5,336 nt of DNA. Source: an archaeon (GTDB taxonomy: Archaea > Thermoplasmatota > Thermoplasmata > Methanomassiliicoccales > Methanomethylophilaceae). Shown piece by piece: positions 4,820 through 5,336 of the stretch. Location: NCBI GenBank assembly GCA_024399225.1, contig JAKSHV010000089.1:1-5336 (forward strand), given 5' to 3'. Position numbers and translations under genes: made by a program. How positions within the stretch are numbered: the stretch's first letter is position 1; each line of letters begins with the position of its first letter. The notes under the pieces were generated by a model. It did not search any database. It had not been told where the DNA came from and worked only from the letters and a program-made list of their open reading frames with translations.

Positions 4820-5336
4820 ATGGATGCAAAACTGATTGCCGCAGTCGCAATTGTTGCAGCCGTCGCCGTTGTCGGTGGAGGAGCAGCAGTTATGTTCAGT
4901 GGCGACGATGGAACCACCAGCAACTACGAGAAGATCGACACTGCTGGAACGCAGGGTACCGTTTTCGGAAACGCAAACGGAGACTGCCGCATTGACAATG
5001 AAGACGTACTTCTTATCCAAAAGATCATCGAGGACAACGATCCTGCAGATCTGAAGAAATTCCCTCGTGCAGATGTTGACCACAACGGAACCATTGACAG
5101 CGAAGATCTCGAGCTTACCAAGGCAATTGTAGCAAAGACCGCAACTTCTGTGGATGTTATTGACTATAACAACAGGCTTGTCACAGTGCCTTACCCCATC
5201 AAAGAAGTCTTTTGTGCTGGGGGCACTAACATGAGGATCGTTATCTCTGTCCTCGGACTCGAGAAGCACCTTACTGCAGTCGCAACCAATCAGTACATCA
5301 GTGATGCACTCGACTACAACCTTGTACAGAAAGTAA
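4820..5336 (+). CDS. Membrane-anchored dockerin-TroA/BtuF-like substrate-binding protein, 3' end outside window
   Basis: The frame is open from the ATG at 4820 to the right edge, giving 172 visible residues. Residues 5-26 form one hydrophobic alanine/valine-rich segment with a single lysine before it and no lipobox cysteine, so it reads as an uncleaved anchor or signal peptide. A short polar linker follows. Residues 50-104 form a complete type I dockerin: repeat 1 has ligands N51, N53, D55, D59 and D62, and repeat 2 has D85, D87, N89, D93 and D96, each followed by a helix (VLLIQKII, LELTKAIV). From about 111, VDVIDYNNRLVTVPYPIKEV and then GLEKHLTAVAT match the N-terminal lobe of periplasmic-binding-protein family 2 (PF01497: iron-siderophore, haem or cobalamin binding, BtuF/FhuD type). 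The probable role is to capture a metal chelate or corrinoid at the cell surface for an ABC importer that would be encoded beyond the window. GGAGATGA at 4803-4810 is the likely ribosome binding site, spaced 9 bases, somewhat long. Earlier ATGs at 4798 and 4807 hit a stop at once. Confidence 0.85.
   Translation, partial: MDAKLIAAVAIVAAVAVVGGGAAVMFSGDDGTTSNYEKIDTAGTQGTVFGNANGDCRIDNEDVLLIQKIIEDNDPADLKKFPRADVDHNGTIDSEDLELTKAIVAKTATSVDVIDYNNRLVTVPYPIKEVFCAGGTNMRIVISVLGLEKHLTAVATNQYISDALDYNLVQKV

Noticed and set aside
4781..5269. Minus-strand open frame of about 160 codons opposite the dockerin gene
   Set aside because: The plus strand encodes clear dockerin and binding-protein motifs in phase from a supported start; the antisense frame is a shadow rich in Val, Asp, Ser and Cys without motif.

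Overview
The window reads as a methanogenic-archaeon chromosome segment, most plausibly Methanomassiliicoccales or a close Thermoplasmata relative. The archaeal call rests on TTTATATA-type TATA boxes placed about 26 bases before the tRNA and just before panD, on AGGTGA-type ribosome binding sites, and on an anaerobic (Cbi-type) corrinoid pathway. The order-level call is an inference. It rests on a dockerin-bearing ABC binding protein, the lack of any TAG stop among seven visible stops, and overall gene style. No marker gene in the window settles it.

Layout, left to right. Positions 1-2013 (+) hold a tight cobalamin biosynthesis run: cbiF (5' end cut by the window edge), cbiH and cbiC. A GC-rich hairpin with a T6 tract follows (2023-2046). 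Positions 2061-3685 (+) hold a two-gene ABC-2 exporter, an ATPase and a permease with a 4-base ATGA overlap. This pair ends 15 bases from a convergent two-gene unit on the minus strand: panD (bacterial-type pyruvoyl aspartate decarboxylase, 4455-4108) followed by an RNase HI gene (4108-3701), coupled through a TGATG overlap. Upstream of panD on the minus strand is a complete tRNA-Asp(GTC) with encoded CCA. After a roughly 200-base AT-rich, non-coding divergent region (4620-4819), a plus-strand gene starts at 4820 and runs off the right edge. It encodes a membrane-anchored protein with a complete two-repeat dockerin domain followed by the start of a TroA/BtuF-like metal-chelate or corrinoid binding domain.

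How the parts relate. CbiF, CbiH and CbiC carry out successive methylation and rearrangement steps of corrin ring synthesis, which a methanogen needs for its corrinoid methyltransferases. The right-hand binding protein may capture iron chelates or corrinoids, which would fit a corrinoid theme, but its substrate cannot be read from the sequence. PanD makes beta-alanine for pantothenate and CoA. The ABC-2 pair resembles drug- or lipid-type exporters and is not an obvious part of the corrinoid pathway. The points most worth a second look are the dockerin-binding-protein fusion, the repeated ATCCAAC/GTTGGAT motif in its upstream region, and the bacterial-type PanD in an archaeal setting.
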